DNA from: Diphasiastrum complanatum | Lineage: Eukaryota; Streptophyta; Lycopodiopsida; Lycopodiales; Lycopodiaceae | DNA: 64,000 bases | Reading direction: 5' to 3' | Assembly: GCA_029204225.1 (NCBI GenBank) | Contig: CM055108.1 | Span: 708,217 to 772,216 of the forward strand | Shown: in pieces, positions 48,201 to 59,902 of the stretch | How the letters are laid out: each line of letters begins with the position of its first letter | Position numbering within the stretch: the stretch's first letter is position 1 | Made by a program: the position numbers and the translations under genes | The notes under the pieces: generated by a model | Told to the model about the DNA's origin: nothing | Seen by the model: only the letters and a program-made list of their open reading frames with translations | The model's database searches: none

Positions 48201-51200
48201 CATACTTTTAGTATGACAATACTGTGAAATTTCAGAGTAATGGACTCGATTTGATCTACAAATGATCAATAAGTGTGATTGGAAGCTTGGAATCTTGATC
48301 TATATTTCCAAGCAAGAACAACCAAAAAATAATGATCCAAAGGCTTCAGACATGTGAACTACAACCATTGTACGGCCTGCTAATAGAAAATGAGTTTACT
48401 TAAGAAATCCTAAGCATTCATCCACAAAGAACTTGCTTAAGAGAGTGAAAACACCAAGATTGCTCCCAAATCAATGTTTCTGATCATTAGCCTTCAAATG
48501 GATCTCACATGGATGATATACAAAATCTTCATAATCTCTCTCTAAGCCATATCATGTGTGAGAAAGCTCATAGTGCTTATCCATATTTACTTTGGCTAAG
48601 ATTTCACTAATTTGCCACATCCATCATTGGTGGCTAGTGTTGACCTTCTAGATTCCCACAATCTAGGAGATAACTCCTACAAAATAGGAGATTTGTTTGA
48701 CAGATCATTTTTTATAAATTAAGTAGTCTATGAATTAAACTAACATAGTTTAGTAGTTTGAAATCTTACTGGATAGAAAATGTCTTTTGCAAAAATATTC
48801 GATGGTGAATTATTAAATTTTGGGAGATGGAGTTTACAAGTGCACCCTATCATATTTTACTTTTACGCCAAGAGATCGTTCTTTGCTTGGTATAGTATGA
48901 CATAAATTGAAATCGATGCATTTTCCTCCTAACAATATTTACTGTACATGCCTTAGCTTAATACTTAATTCAAATATTATTTCAAGACTTAATCTATTCT
49001 TTTTTTTTTATAACAATTTTTTTATTTTCACATTTTGTCTAATATACTATCAAGATTCATCGATCTTTGATCTTTGGTTGAGTAATTGATCTGTTAACTA
49101 TGTACATTTGCGATTGAGACGCTTCCTTTGCTTTTTTGTTCCTAATATAGACATTTGTACTTATTGTTTTGTTAGCTGATCTTATAGTTTTTCATTTATA
49201 TTTTTTAGATCAGAGAATTCTAGTTGTTATAAGTAGTGCTATAAAAAATTTCAACATGTATGGAATCATTCATTGAAAGAAAAAAGAGAGATCTATTATT
49301 TTCAACACGTGGGACCTTGGCCATGTGTGGGATGGTCACTGGTGCCAAGAGGGGTTGGCCTACCCTAGGAATCATTGACTAGTGGCTCAGTGACACGCAT
49401 CCCATGTGACAAGGTAACAACAGTCTGTCAATTTTAAAGTGTGTCTCTTACGTTAAGCACCTTTTCACTTTTTTTCTTCCATTTCATTATGATCGCTAAA
49501 TCTACGTTACCTTTCATGTCTAAGCCAAACTTGCAAATGCCAAGCTTGGGCAGATCCACATTGCATGACAAAAACTTGTAGTATTATTCATAAGAGCTCA
49601 CCAAATAGTTATGTCGAGAATCAATATGTTACATAATCCACCATAGTAGTCAAGTTAATTGGTAGTGTGTCATGCTTGACCCATAGCTGATTCATAGTTG
49701 CTGCGAAATAGGCCTATCTAGGAATCTTTTTCTCCAAACTTGGCTTGGCTTTCTGTCCTGTGCATAAAATGAAGTGAGTGCATTGGATATGGGGAGAGAA
49801 GACTTGGAGTTTGAATTGCATACTTTCTTTTCAAGATAAAGGGTGTCATTTTTTTTTAAGCATTCGACTTCAAACGTTGGTTTTTATTTTGCCTTTCCAA
49901 ATCAAACCTGAAAAGTGTTTCAAATCCTTTAAAACACATTTTTTGTATAAATTTATGACATGGCTTCAAGAACTTTGGCTATTCATGTTGACTTCTCAAA
50001 TGAAGTTTGAACTATTGGTTTAGCTTTCCAATGTGAAGCCTAGATTTTAATACTTGCTACTATAAGACATTTCAAAAATCTATTTCCCTTTCTTTGTTGG
50101 GGGAATTGCTATGCAAGCACGGCCACCTACATTGCATTGGAGCACAAAAAATCAATATATTTTAAAAGAATGACCCAAACATGTTTTTGCGCATTATCGT
50201 AGATAGTAGTAGGGTCCAATTTCTCTCCTTTCAATCTTCTTGGGCTTAATGTTCTCATCTCTTCGCCTTGGAATTTACAAGTGATGCCTACTTAATTTTA
50301 GGAACTCATACTTTTACATATATTCATTCACTCATCAACTCACACATAGCACATGTATCTCATGGTAGAATGTCAAGCTTTTATTAAATAAGGTTTTTCA
50401 CTTAGACATGTGTAAAGTTTAGGGCTAATTTAGTTTAGCGACAATATAAACTTGGTTGGTAAATGTTGGATGAAGGGCTACAATTTGATTGGCTTGTTTG
50501 CATCATTGCCACATCATTGGTCCATTTTTTTGAAGTTACTCAACATGCAGACAATGGTCGCAAGTCCAAAAGATGGGCTTGAGTCGTCCTATGTGGCAAG
50601 GGTCCCATGCCACCTCATCTACCACCCCCACATGGTGACAAATCAACGTAACTAGTCCAAAAGTGGGAATGACTTATTTTTTCTCCTTCAAATCAATGAG
50701 AAAACCTCATTTTGAATTTGGGACTTGCTAAAAATCACTCTTACAATCCATAAGACACTTCGATTGAAGGAAACACACCATAGATTACTCAAGCAAATGC
50801 GAAGGGAACAAAGATCTCGGCCTTCCTTCGTGTTGGGGCGTCGTCAAAGATCTCGGCCTTCCTTCATGTTGGGGCGTCGTCAAAGATCTCGGCCTTCCCT
50901 CGTGTTGGGGCGTCATCATATGACCATAGATGAGTACTCACCTCATCATCCCATCCAAGGGGACCATGAAAAGGTTCCTTTTTAATCAAGGAAAAAATAA
51001 TCTGTTAATTCTCTAAGGAAGGCGTGAAAAAATGCCTTTTTCCAGGCGCATATCCTATTTTTCTAGTAAATATAAAATATTTTATGGGTTTGCTATACAA
51101 GGCCGCTTAAAGCCGCGAAAACTTTCACGCCCCATCATTTGGATTCTCACACGTGCCAACCTTGGAGAATCTCAATGGTCGCGATGGAAAATTGGTGAAT

Positions 51201-51400
51201 GTGAGAAGATCCAACGGTGTGAAAGTTAAGTTTCTAGCGTGCCGTAAGGGAGACAGGCGCCTCAATCCGCACCGGTTGGATTCTCCCACGTGTTGAGAAA
51301 TGCGAGCTGAGTGGATTCAATGGCTGAGATGTAAAAGAGCTGAGATCTGGAAAGATCTAATGGTTCAGAGGTGAAAGCCATAGCGTTCCTTGGACGAGGG
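48200..51400. other. Intergenic, no gene recognised
   Basis: No coding or RNA signal convinced me. Contains one 36-bp minisatellite (listed separately). It forms the upstream flank of the ARF gene; promoter elements were not resolved. Confidence 0.4.
50809..50916. repeat. Minisatellite, 3 x 36 bp
   Basis: Units 50809-50844, 50845-50880 and 50881-50916 differ by one to three bases. The unit is a multiple of three, so an open frame (RSRPSFVLGRRQ repeated) runs through it, but nothing suggests a real protein. Confidence 0.95.
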
Positions 51401-51565
51401 AGACAGACACGAGGGAGACAAGAGCTATCTATCTCTCTTGCTGTTTTTCTGTCTGCAGAAAACAAAGCAGAAGGATAGAGTGCTGCTGCTGCCTGCGCCT
51501 GCGGCGATGGAGAGGAAATGTGGAGGCGCCATCCTCGGATCGGGAGCAGGAATGATGAGCAGATG
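51400..51565 (+). other. Possible 5' leader exon of the ARF gene
   Basis: GC-richer and CTCT-rich tract (51425-51480), then an ATG at 51507 opening 20 codons, with a good donor ATG|GTGAGG at 51566. The phase at this donor (2) cannot join the ARF exon at 55042, so if transcribed it is leader with a small upstream ORF rather than the coding start. Confidence 0.35.
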
Positions 51566-51722
51566 GTGAGGAAGGCTGGTTGCAATCGGCCGTAGATTCT
51601 TGTGTCATTTGCTGGGGTTTCTGCTGTCTCTCAGACCCTGGTTTTGTGAAGGAACATAGATCTGTCCCTGGATGAAGGCCCTTGCTTCACTGTGATACTA
51701 ATTTTACTCCTCTGATGATGCA

Positions 51723-51979
51723 GATGAGCAGATCTGTTGTTTTTTTTTATGAGGATATGATGAGGAAGGGAGTGCTTATGAAACGCTGTGTTGAGGAAGT
51801 TGCGTTGCTTAGTAGTGAAGCTTGAAGATGTACATGTGAAGAGCCTCAGTTTTCTGCATTAATCCTATGCCCGGATGAGCAAATATATTGTATTTTTGAT
51901 GAAGAAAGCATGAGGGAGGGAGATTCCATGAAGCTCTGTGTTCAAAATGCTGCGTTGCTTGATAGTGAAGATGGAAGAG
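51723..51979. repeat. Tandem duplication, ~151-bp offset, in ARF upstream region
   Basis: 51723-51830 and 51874-51979 align along their length (GATGAGCA..., ATGAGG, TGTGTT, GCGTTGCTT.GATAGTGAAG). Each copy has an ATG followed by an A|GT donor in phase 1: ATG 51778 with donor 51812, and ATG 51928 (MKLCVQNAALLD) with donor 51965. Confidence 0.7.
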
Positions 51980-54900
51980 ACGGATTGGAGAAGCCAAGGG
52001 ACTGAAGGGAGTAGATTGCAAGCTTTGATTCAGCTCGTTTACACTTTAGATATCTAGATTTCAGAGAAGAGACATAGTGGTGGGAGTAGATAGCAGGCTT
52101 TTATTAATCTCGTTTCACAATAGAGGATATAAAGCTCTCAGTGATTCTGGTTTGATATAATCTCCAGAATGGAAGGTATCGTGGTTTTATCCTTCAAATC
52201 CGTACTTTTTCAACTCAGCTCATTCATGTACGGTTTGTTCTTTGGGGGGTGGGTCTTAAGTACTAGATGATGTTCTCTTTCAAGCATATTATGGAAATTA
52301 TGAGTAAGCACTCTAGGGGTGGAGGGAGAAAGCGAGTGCATTTAAGTATTAGGTAGTGGCAAGGGGGTTGCTCTCTACGGGCTGCAGCGATCCTGTATGC
52401 CAAGGGGCCGAGGGGCTCGGCATACCTACCCCGCAGTGCACAACCACGTCGCCACTACATGGCGTAGCAGCAAGGGGGACCAGATTTTCTGGCCTCTTTA
52501 CATCACTCCAAAAATTTGGGTATGCTATATGCAGTAGTAATATGCAATGTATGCAAGAGTATATTCATGTGTACATAGCTTAATATATTAGATTTTGCAT
52601 GTCCAGTCATGTATTTTGGGAACCTGTCGCTTCCACGACCTAGATAATGTTCACCTCAAGGCCTATTATGGAAATTATCAGTGAGTCCTCTCATGGAGTC
52701 CGGAATAGCACTGCGCTACAAGAGGATTAGCCACAATTTCCATTATATGCAGAGGCGTGAACATTATTAAGCTTAAGCCTTAACATGCTGTTTGCAAGAA
52801 CCTTCCCAGAGTTACACTGGACATAATTAGCAGGTCCGAGGAGTGACAGATGTCTGCCTGAGGAGAGAGAATTGTTGGCATCAAAATTACCACCTGTGAG
52901 ATTGCCAGAAAAAAAACATGCTGGATAGTGGGGGTCCCCAAACGTGATCACCTTTGTCCATTAGTTTGAGGGGAGGGGGCATTACGAGTGGGGAAAGGTC
53001 TTTGAAGTGACCTTTTTTTGCGCATTGGGTCAAGCTGCTGTGAACTTATGTTGAAGCCATTAGGCCAAGGGGGCAAGTCCAGTGTCTGGGTTTCCCTCGA
53101 ATTTCTTGCATTTTTTTTCAGTTATCAGTTTTTTGAAAAAAATTCCTTCCAACCTGCACCTCAGATTTTTTGCCAGCAAAATATTAGATATTTACATTAA
53201 TAAATAATTATATTGTCTCAATAAACCTATGTGACCCAAGTTTTATAAGGATCTGCTTACTTTACTATACATAAATTTCCTTTATATTATAATGACAAAC
53301 ATAAAATTTCCTGCATTTAAAAAAAGTTATTGTACTTCCTATAAGTTTTTTATGAAATCGGTTTTTGCAAAAAGATGCTGGTTCCATTCTCAAGAGATGC
53401 TGGCTTTCCCGAACAATGGGGCAAGTCCTAAATGAAGGGTTGTTAAACTTGGGGCAAAGGTCACTACAAAATCCCTTCCTGATCGTACTGCAAGGCTTAA
53501 CCTTTATATGGCTGAAATTTTTCTATTGGCCACACGATTGCAATTTTTATTAGCCCTAATCTCTTTCTAGAGTTTCTTTACAAACTTTTTGTGAACCCTA
53601 ATCTACTTGTGAGTTTTCTTTATGGGCTGCTTTTAAATTTCCTTATGGTCATGCACTACCATTTCTCAAATGGCCTCTGTGAAGCTTTTTTGAAAGGAAA
53701 ACAGGCACGGAACAGACAAAATTTGTATGGATTGAGCTTATAGATTCCCCTACTCTCTGACTGCAAAAACTTCACGGACCCAAGCATCTTATTCCCTCGT
53801 GAAGAAAATGAAGTGAAACACCCTTGAATGTCCTTCACTGAACAATAAGGAGTGTAGAGTCTCCTTCACTAAACAATAAGAACTCGGAGGCAGAACCCAA
53901 GTTTCTCGAACAACAACCAAGCTACTGTTATAACAGAGAAACTGCATCTTTTTTTAATATTCTTCCAGATACATTTCTACATGAGCTTTTACCGCGACAG
54001 TTCTGTGATTATGGCACTTGAATTCTATCAATCCATGTAAGTTTGCCCACCTAAGTTTGAGTCTCCAGAGTCCAAATGCATGAACAGATATATTAGTCTT
54101 TTGCCAGAACTAGGGGTGCTATGCCTGGTGGCAATTGGGCCTTGTGCCCAGATTTACTTGTTGACTTAGCCTTCGGCCAAAAATTTGGGCCTGTGGTCTG
54201 TTATGATTTAGCCTCCCTTTGTGGCATGTTGAAATTTGAAATGCTGCTGGCAACCCATGTAAATATGTAGCCTTGTCAATAGTCATCTATTAGTGTCTTT
54301 GAGATAGGCAGTCTATCATGGATTGTTTCTGCTGGCTGTGAGACATAACGTCTTCACTTGGTATTGTAGGTTTGTTTTGATGCAGTACTGTAGGAGAATG
54401 GGCTTTAGTGTGTGCCTTTGTTGCTGTTCATGTTGTCCTTTTTAGCCCATTATTAGCACCTGTAACTACATTCATCCATTTTGTAGTTAACTTCAACCAC
54501 TGTACATGTTTAGAAAGTTGTCTTCATCATTTGACAGATGTTTTCCAGTTTCAGTTACCTAATTTGTATCATTGTCATTTGGCTATCGGGTTTTGAGGGA
54601 ATTGGGATCCTTGAGACCAAAATTACAACTTATGCTTGGGTACTGATGAGAAAATAAGTGTTGTTTGCTGGCTTATTCTTGATATGATTGGGATTCTCTG
54701 AATCTTTTGGATGCTTGTAATTTTATTTTAAGTTTTACATAATGACATTCATAACTTTTCAAATTGAATTTGTGAATTTGGATGTGTTCCAATTCTTCAG
54801 AAAGATATTTTTTATTCCAGTAAAGTAGTAGGTTCCAATCATTTTGTATTTCTCCTCATGTAAGCTGGAGTTTCCAAAAATCAAGATTTGAAATAAAATG

Positions 54901-55016
54901 CTTGAAGTTTTCAATTTCAGGTTTTTTTCCAGTTTTGAGTCTACTTAGGGTAAATTAATATACACTGCCACATAAGAAAATAACTAGTCAATTTTGATTG
55001 AAAAGATCTCTCAGAT

Positions 55017-58000
55017 ATGGGGTTGGTTGCAGCCATTGTAGGTGAAAAAAAGGTTTTGAATTCCGCTCTTTGGTTGGAGTGTGCTGGCCCTCTTGTTACA
55101 CTTCCAACAGTTGGGAGCCTTGTGGCTTACTTTCCTCAAGGACATAGTGAGCAGGTACATTTACACTCCAGGAAATTCTGTGCCTGGCTGGATCTTCATA
55201 CATGTCTGTCTGCTTTTATGAGCTCAAAATCAATTGCCTAATCCTTTTCTGCATTTGTTGTTGGGGCATATGGTATATACCCTGAAGATGCCTGTGCTGT
55301 TTTATTGAGGTCGATGTGCCTAACTTTTGTGTATGCACTTTCAGGTAGCTGCATCTACTCAAAAGGAAGCAGACATACAGATCCCCAGCTATCCAAACCT
55401 TCCATCTAAGCTAATCTGTCAGCTACACAATATTACGCTGCATGTGAGTTTCTGTTTCTATGAAAGAGACTCTCAGCAGAAACAGTTTTGTTATGTGTTT
55501 TAGCTAAGTGGGAATATAAGCCGTGAAAGAATCAGACGAGTCACGAACTAAATCTTCTAGTTTCTGCTTTATATCACAGGCGGATCAGGAAAGTGATGAG
55601 GTTTATGCACAGATGACTTTGCAGCCAGTCCCTGGGGTAAGTATAGAAAAGTTAAGTGGAACTGGCCTGTCCAACAAGCTGCCTTTTACGCAGACCTTGA
55701 TGAAGTGCATGCTATGTTTTGGGTTAGATGAGATCTTTTCAAAGCATACATAATAAGGTTGAAGCACAGTAGTATGACTGGATGAAACACCTGTGTCGAT
55801 CTAGATTCTATACACTGTCTCCCATTCTTTTTCTGCAGGAAAAAGATCGATATCCATCTCCAGATTTGGGAATCGAATACAAGCGGCCTGCCATCTCGTT
55901 TTCTAAAACTTTGACAGCTAGTGACACGAGCACTCATGGTGGCTTTTCAATACCTCGGCGAGCTGCAGAAAAAGTCTTTTCACCTCTTGTATGCACTCTC
56001 TTCCATAGCTATCATGTGATTGGATAGAAATAAGCATCAGCACTCTTTTTTGGAATTTCCTCTTTCCAGCCAGAGAGGGGTAAGTAATGGGGAGAGGCAC
56101 ATTTCCTGAACGCTGAGGTGTGCCACAGTCACTTAGGGCCAGGGTCTGGGATGACGAAATGTGCTGATTAAAAGGCTACCTTACTTGAGCTGTCCTTTAT
56201 CCTGTAACTAAATGGTAAAACTGGATGCACCTGTTATGTAGCTGGCTTTGGATATCTATTTGCTACAATTTGTAATGCAGTCACTCAAAAACCCTAGGGA
56301 AAGAGTGGTGTTTGAATATGAACAGATAATGAGGCAAGGGTAAAATAGAGAGAGAGAGAGAGGGGGGGGGGGGGGGATGTTCTCATTACTGACGTACTGT
56401 GACTATAGGATTATACAAAACAGCCTCCAGCACAGGAGATTGTTGCGAAAGATTTACACAATAATGAGTGGCATTTTCGGCACATCTACCGTGGTACGTC
56501 CTTAATTTTGACAACTTCTCTGTCCTTTATTTATTTAGATTGACAATTCAAGACAAGGTTGGTATCTGAGGACCTTTTTGAAATGGTGTTACTGTATCCA
56601 CTACTTTCTGCAACTCAGCTACTATAGGGCGTTCACTTTGTACATTGTCAGCTTTACTCATTGATAATATCTGATGAGCCATCTTGGTATTCTTTATTCT
56701 CTGCTCAAACGACTAGCTTCTGGTGTTTGATTGACGGGGTGGTACAGGCCAGCCTCGCCGCCATTTGCTTACTACGGGATGGAGCGTGTTTGTGAGTGCA
56801 AAAAGATTACAAGCTGGTGACACTGTTCTCTTTATGAGGTGGGTCTCTAGCTGTTGAGATGCTCTCATTTACAGTTCTTTAGCGGTGAATAGTGCATAGT
56901 TAACTTCTTTAGAAGCTATTTTTCTTCCAGTTTAGGGGCCTGGGGATTAATGAGAATTGCATTGTTTGATTGTCTTCAGACATGCCTAGCTTTATCTTTG
57001 GAGTGCTTTGAGTTGTCAATGCGGCATACATGTGTTAATATTTAACAAATTTGAGTGGCCTGATCAGCCCACGTGTCCCATGGTGGTGTAGATGTTTGGG
57101 TTGGTCTTGCCCACCCAGGTTTCATTCCTTGCCCACATGTGGCCAGTTATGTCAATGGGCTAATGTTTCTGTATCTGTATTAAAGGGATGAGAATGGCGA
57201 CCTTCTATTGGGGATAAGGCGTGCAAACAGACAGCAACAAGCAATGTCTTCATCATTGCTGTCAAGTGACAGTATGCTTATAGGGATTCTTGCTGCTGCA
57301 GCCCATGCTGCTGCCACAAATAGTCGTTTTCACATTTTTTATAATCCCAGGTAAGTAATCAATCAAGGAAGGCGCTTTTGTATTTATTATGTAATTTCAT
57401 ACTTTATGCATGTGAACTGGTTGTGTATGACACGGAGTTATCTTTGCAGAGCAAGCCCTTCCGAGTTTGTTATTCCTCTGGTCAAGTACAACAAAGCGGT
57501 CTATCATACACAGGTGTCTGTAGGCATGCGCTTCAGAATGGAACTTGAAACTGAGGATTCCAGCACAAGGAGGTGAGCAGAAACTGGAACTTCACACTTT
57601 TGCCATGCCGCAGAAACCACCCGTATATTTTCTTTTGTGTTTCTAAGGATTTTATAAAACAGAAAATTCTGCTTATTTGACTGCAAATGTAAATATAATG
57701 ATAATGACATAGTATGCATTTATCAAATCTAGTTGCTACCGAAGAAAGATGTAATAGGGATTGTGGCTGGAGGTAGGCCCAATACGTGCTTTTGACGTCG
57801 TAGTGGTCTGTGAGATGTGTGGCTCACCATGATATGACTTTTGGCTCTATGAACAACACGAATCTCGGTAGTATGTCGTCTCTCATCTCTACGTTGAGAA
57901 TTATCATTGTTGCCATGTCAGAGTGACTGTTGAACTGGCTGACATAGATCTTCTTCTAGAAGGAACATCTCCCCCTGACGATAAGTGCAACACACCGTAG

Positions 58001-59818
58001 ATCCTCATATGCTAGAATGAACCTCAATGTGACAAGTGCATCTCGGAAGAGGCAATGATACATCCCTATGATCTCACAGGATCCTCAAGCTCCACCTTAG
58101 ATAAGGAACACATTTGGTGAATCCTCTCCTCTCGAGGTACCCTAAAATCATCCAGGCTCAATCTCAGTTGAGCACATCGGGTAAATCCGCTCCTCTCATG
58201 GGGTACTCTGAAAATGCCCAATCTCAATTGCAAGCTGATGTGATGAGAATTTGAGCTGACCCCTGACCCAGTATGAACCTTAGACCATGCGATAATCTTG
58301 AATCCAAATAATGTGGTTGAACTGGGAACCCTACTGTATCCAGCTCCAAAAAGTGAGTTTGAGAGTAGTCGGCCACAAGGTGACCCTGCCACACTCGACT
58401 TAAATATGCTCTGTATAGGAACCGTCTAATGTAGTTGTGGGTGCCCAATCGAAGGTCCATGATAGAAATGCCAAGCGTCTCAAGTAACAAGAAGCCTGAG
58501 AAATCTAGGATAGCTGGAAGCCTTGACTATGAAGATGTTGAGATGAGGTAAGTGCTGCTTGTGTATACCTTTGCTCAGCCAATGGGAATAATCTGACTCT
58601 ATGAATATATGTGATAAGCCGAAAGATGGCATCAAGCGGAATGGGTGGAACTGCAAACTTGGTCAGAATGATCTGATGTGGGACAGAAGGCTTAGCCCGT
58701 ATCATATGTGATAGCCTGAGGATTTGCAAGCGCGAGATATTGGCCCAATTAGATGAAGAGAGACCTACCTGTACACGGTGCACAAGAGTATTAAAAAGCC
58801 GACACTTACTTGGGGCATCCCGAATAAATCTCCAAAAGCAGAACCTCTCTAGTTGTACAAGGACAGCATGTCCCTTCCCAAATCTAGCTGTAGCAGCTTG
58901 TCTCATAGCAGATACAGGACCAGTAAAGAGGACACCTACGTATTCATCTCGTGAAGTATCCTGAAACCGTCAAATCTCAATCTTGAGCTGGTTCGAAGAG
59001 ACACGGAACTGCCCCAGTATGAATTTGAGACCATGTGATAACCTGGAACATAAATAGTGTGGTAGAAGCGGAATCCTTGATACGTTTGTCTCTAAAAAGT
59101 GAAGCCGATAGAAGTCGGGTTTGACCCCCAACTGACCATGCCAAGCTCAATCCAATTAGATGACTCATCTGATGTAGTCATGAGTACCCAAGGGAAGAGC
59201 AGTAAAGGCATTGATTCTGAATAAGGGGTTAGAGGAAGAGCTGTAATGAATTCATTGTTGGTCAGAGAAGATGAAGGAGAAATAGGACTAGCACATGGGA
59301 TAGAAGTACATGGGCTTGAGACAAAAAAAGGGGGGGGAGTTACGATACCAAGATCAGCTGCCGCAGCAGCACTAAGAGCGATGGTGGGAGAAGGGGCTCG
59401 CCATCTGGCTAGCCTCCTTTCTAGATTGCATAGCGAGAGAGCTGATGGGATCAATGCACCCGATGGCCAGCTCCCTTCTTGCTAGATGGCAAAGCGAGAG
59501 TCAAAGCACCACCATCACGAGAGATTGGCGTGAGAGAGATGACACGCGAGAGTGAGACAGAGAGAATGTAGGCTGTGATGGCTAAAACGCGATTCTTGCA
59601 TTTTGATTCATCCGTCCAAATTTAGGGCTTTGACTTATGTTGACCAAAAGTACAGTGATTATTTGACACGTGGCTGTGAAGTAAATTCCATAAAAGAGCA
59701 TGGAAAAAGTCTTGAACGTTTTTGGCATAGATTTGGAGAATTGGTTTGGAACGTGGGGTGTTATTTAGGGTTTCAGAAATGCATAAATGAACTAGAAAAG
59801 GGGCCAGTGGCATAAAAG

Positions 59819-59902
<84 letters not shown>

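Noticed and set aside
50725-50985. Arg/Ser/Pro repeat protein
   Set aside because: Produced by the 3 x 36-bp minisatellite; no upstream or downstream coding support.
51507-51565. ATG at 51507 as the ARF start codon
   Set aside because: Its donor leaves two bases over, which would create a stop or frameshift with the exon at 55042; the peptide also does not resemble ARF N-termini.
55686-55937. Minus-strand frame opposite ARF exons 3-4
   Set aside because: Shadow of ARF exon 4 and its intron; the plus-strand exons fit the ARF family with correct splice phases.
58066-58906. Real minus-strand gene in ARF intron 8
   Set aside because: Frames are not recognised, are interrupted, and overlap repeated modules; kept only as part of the inserted-looking block.
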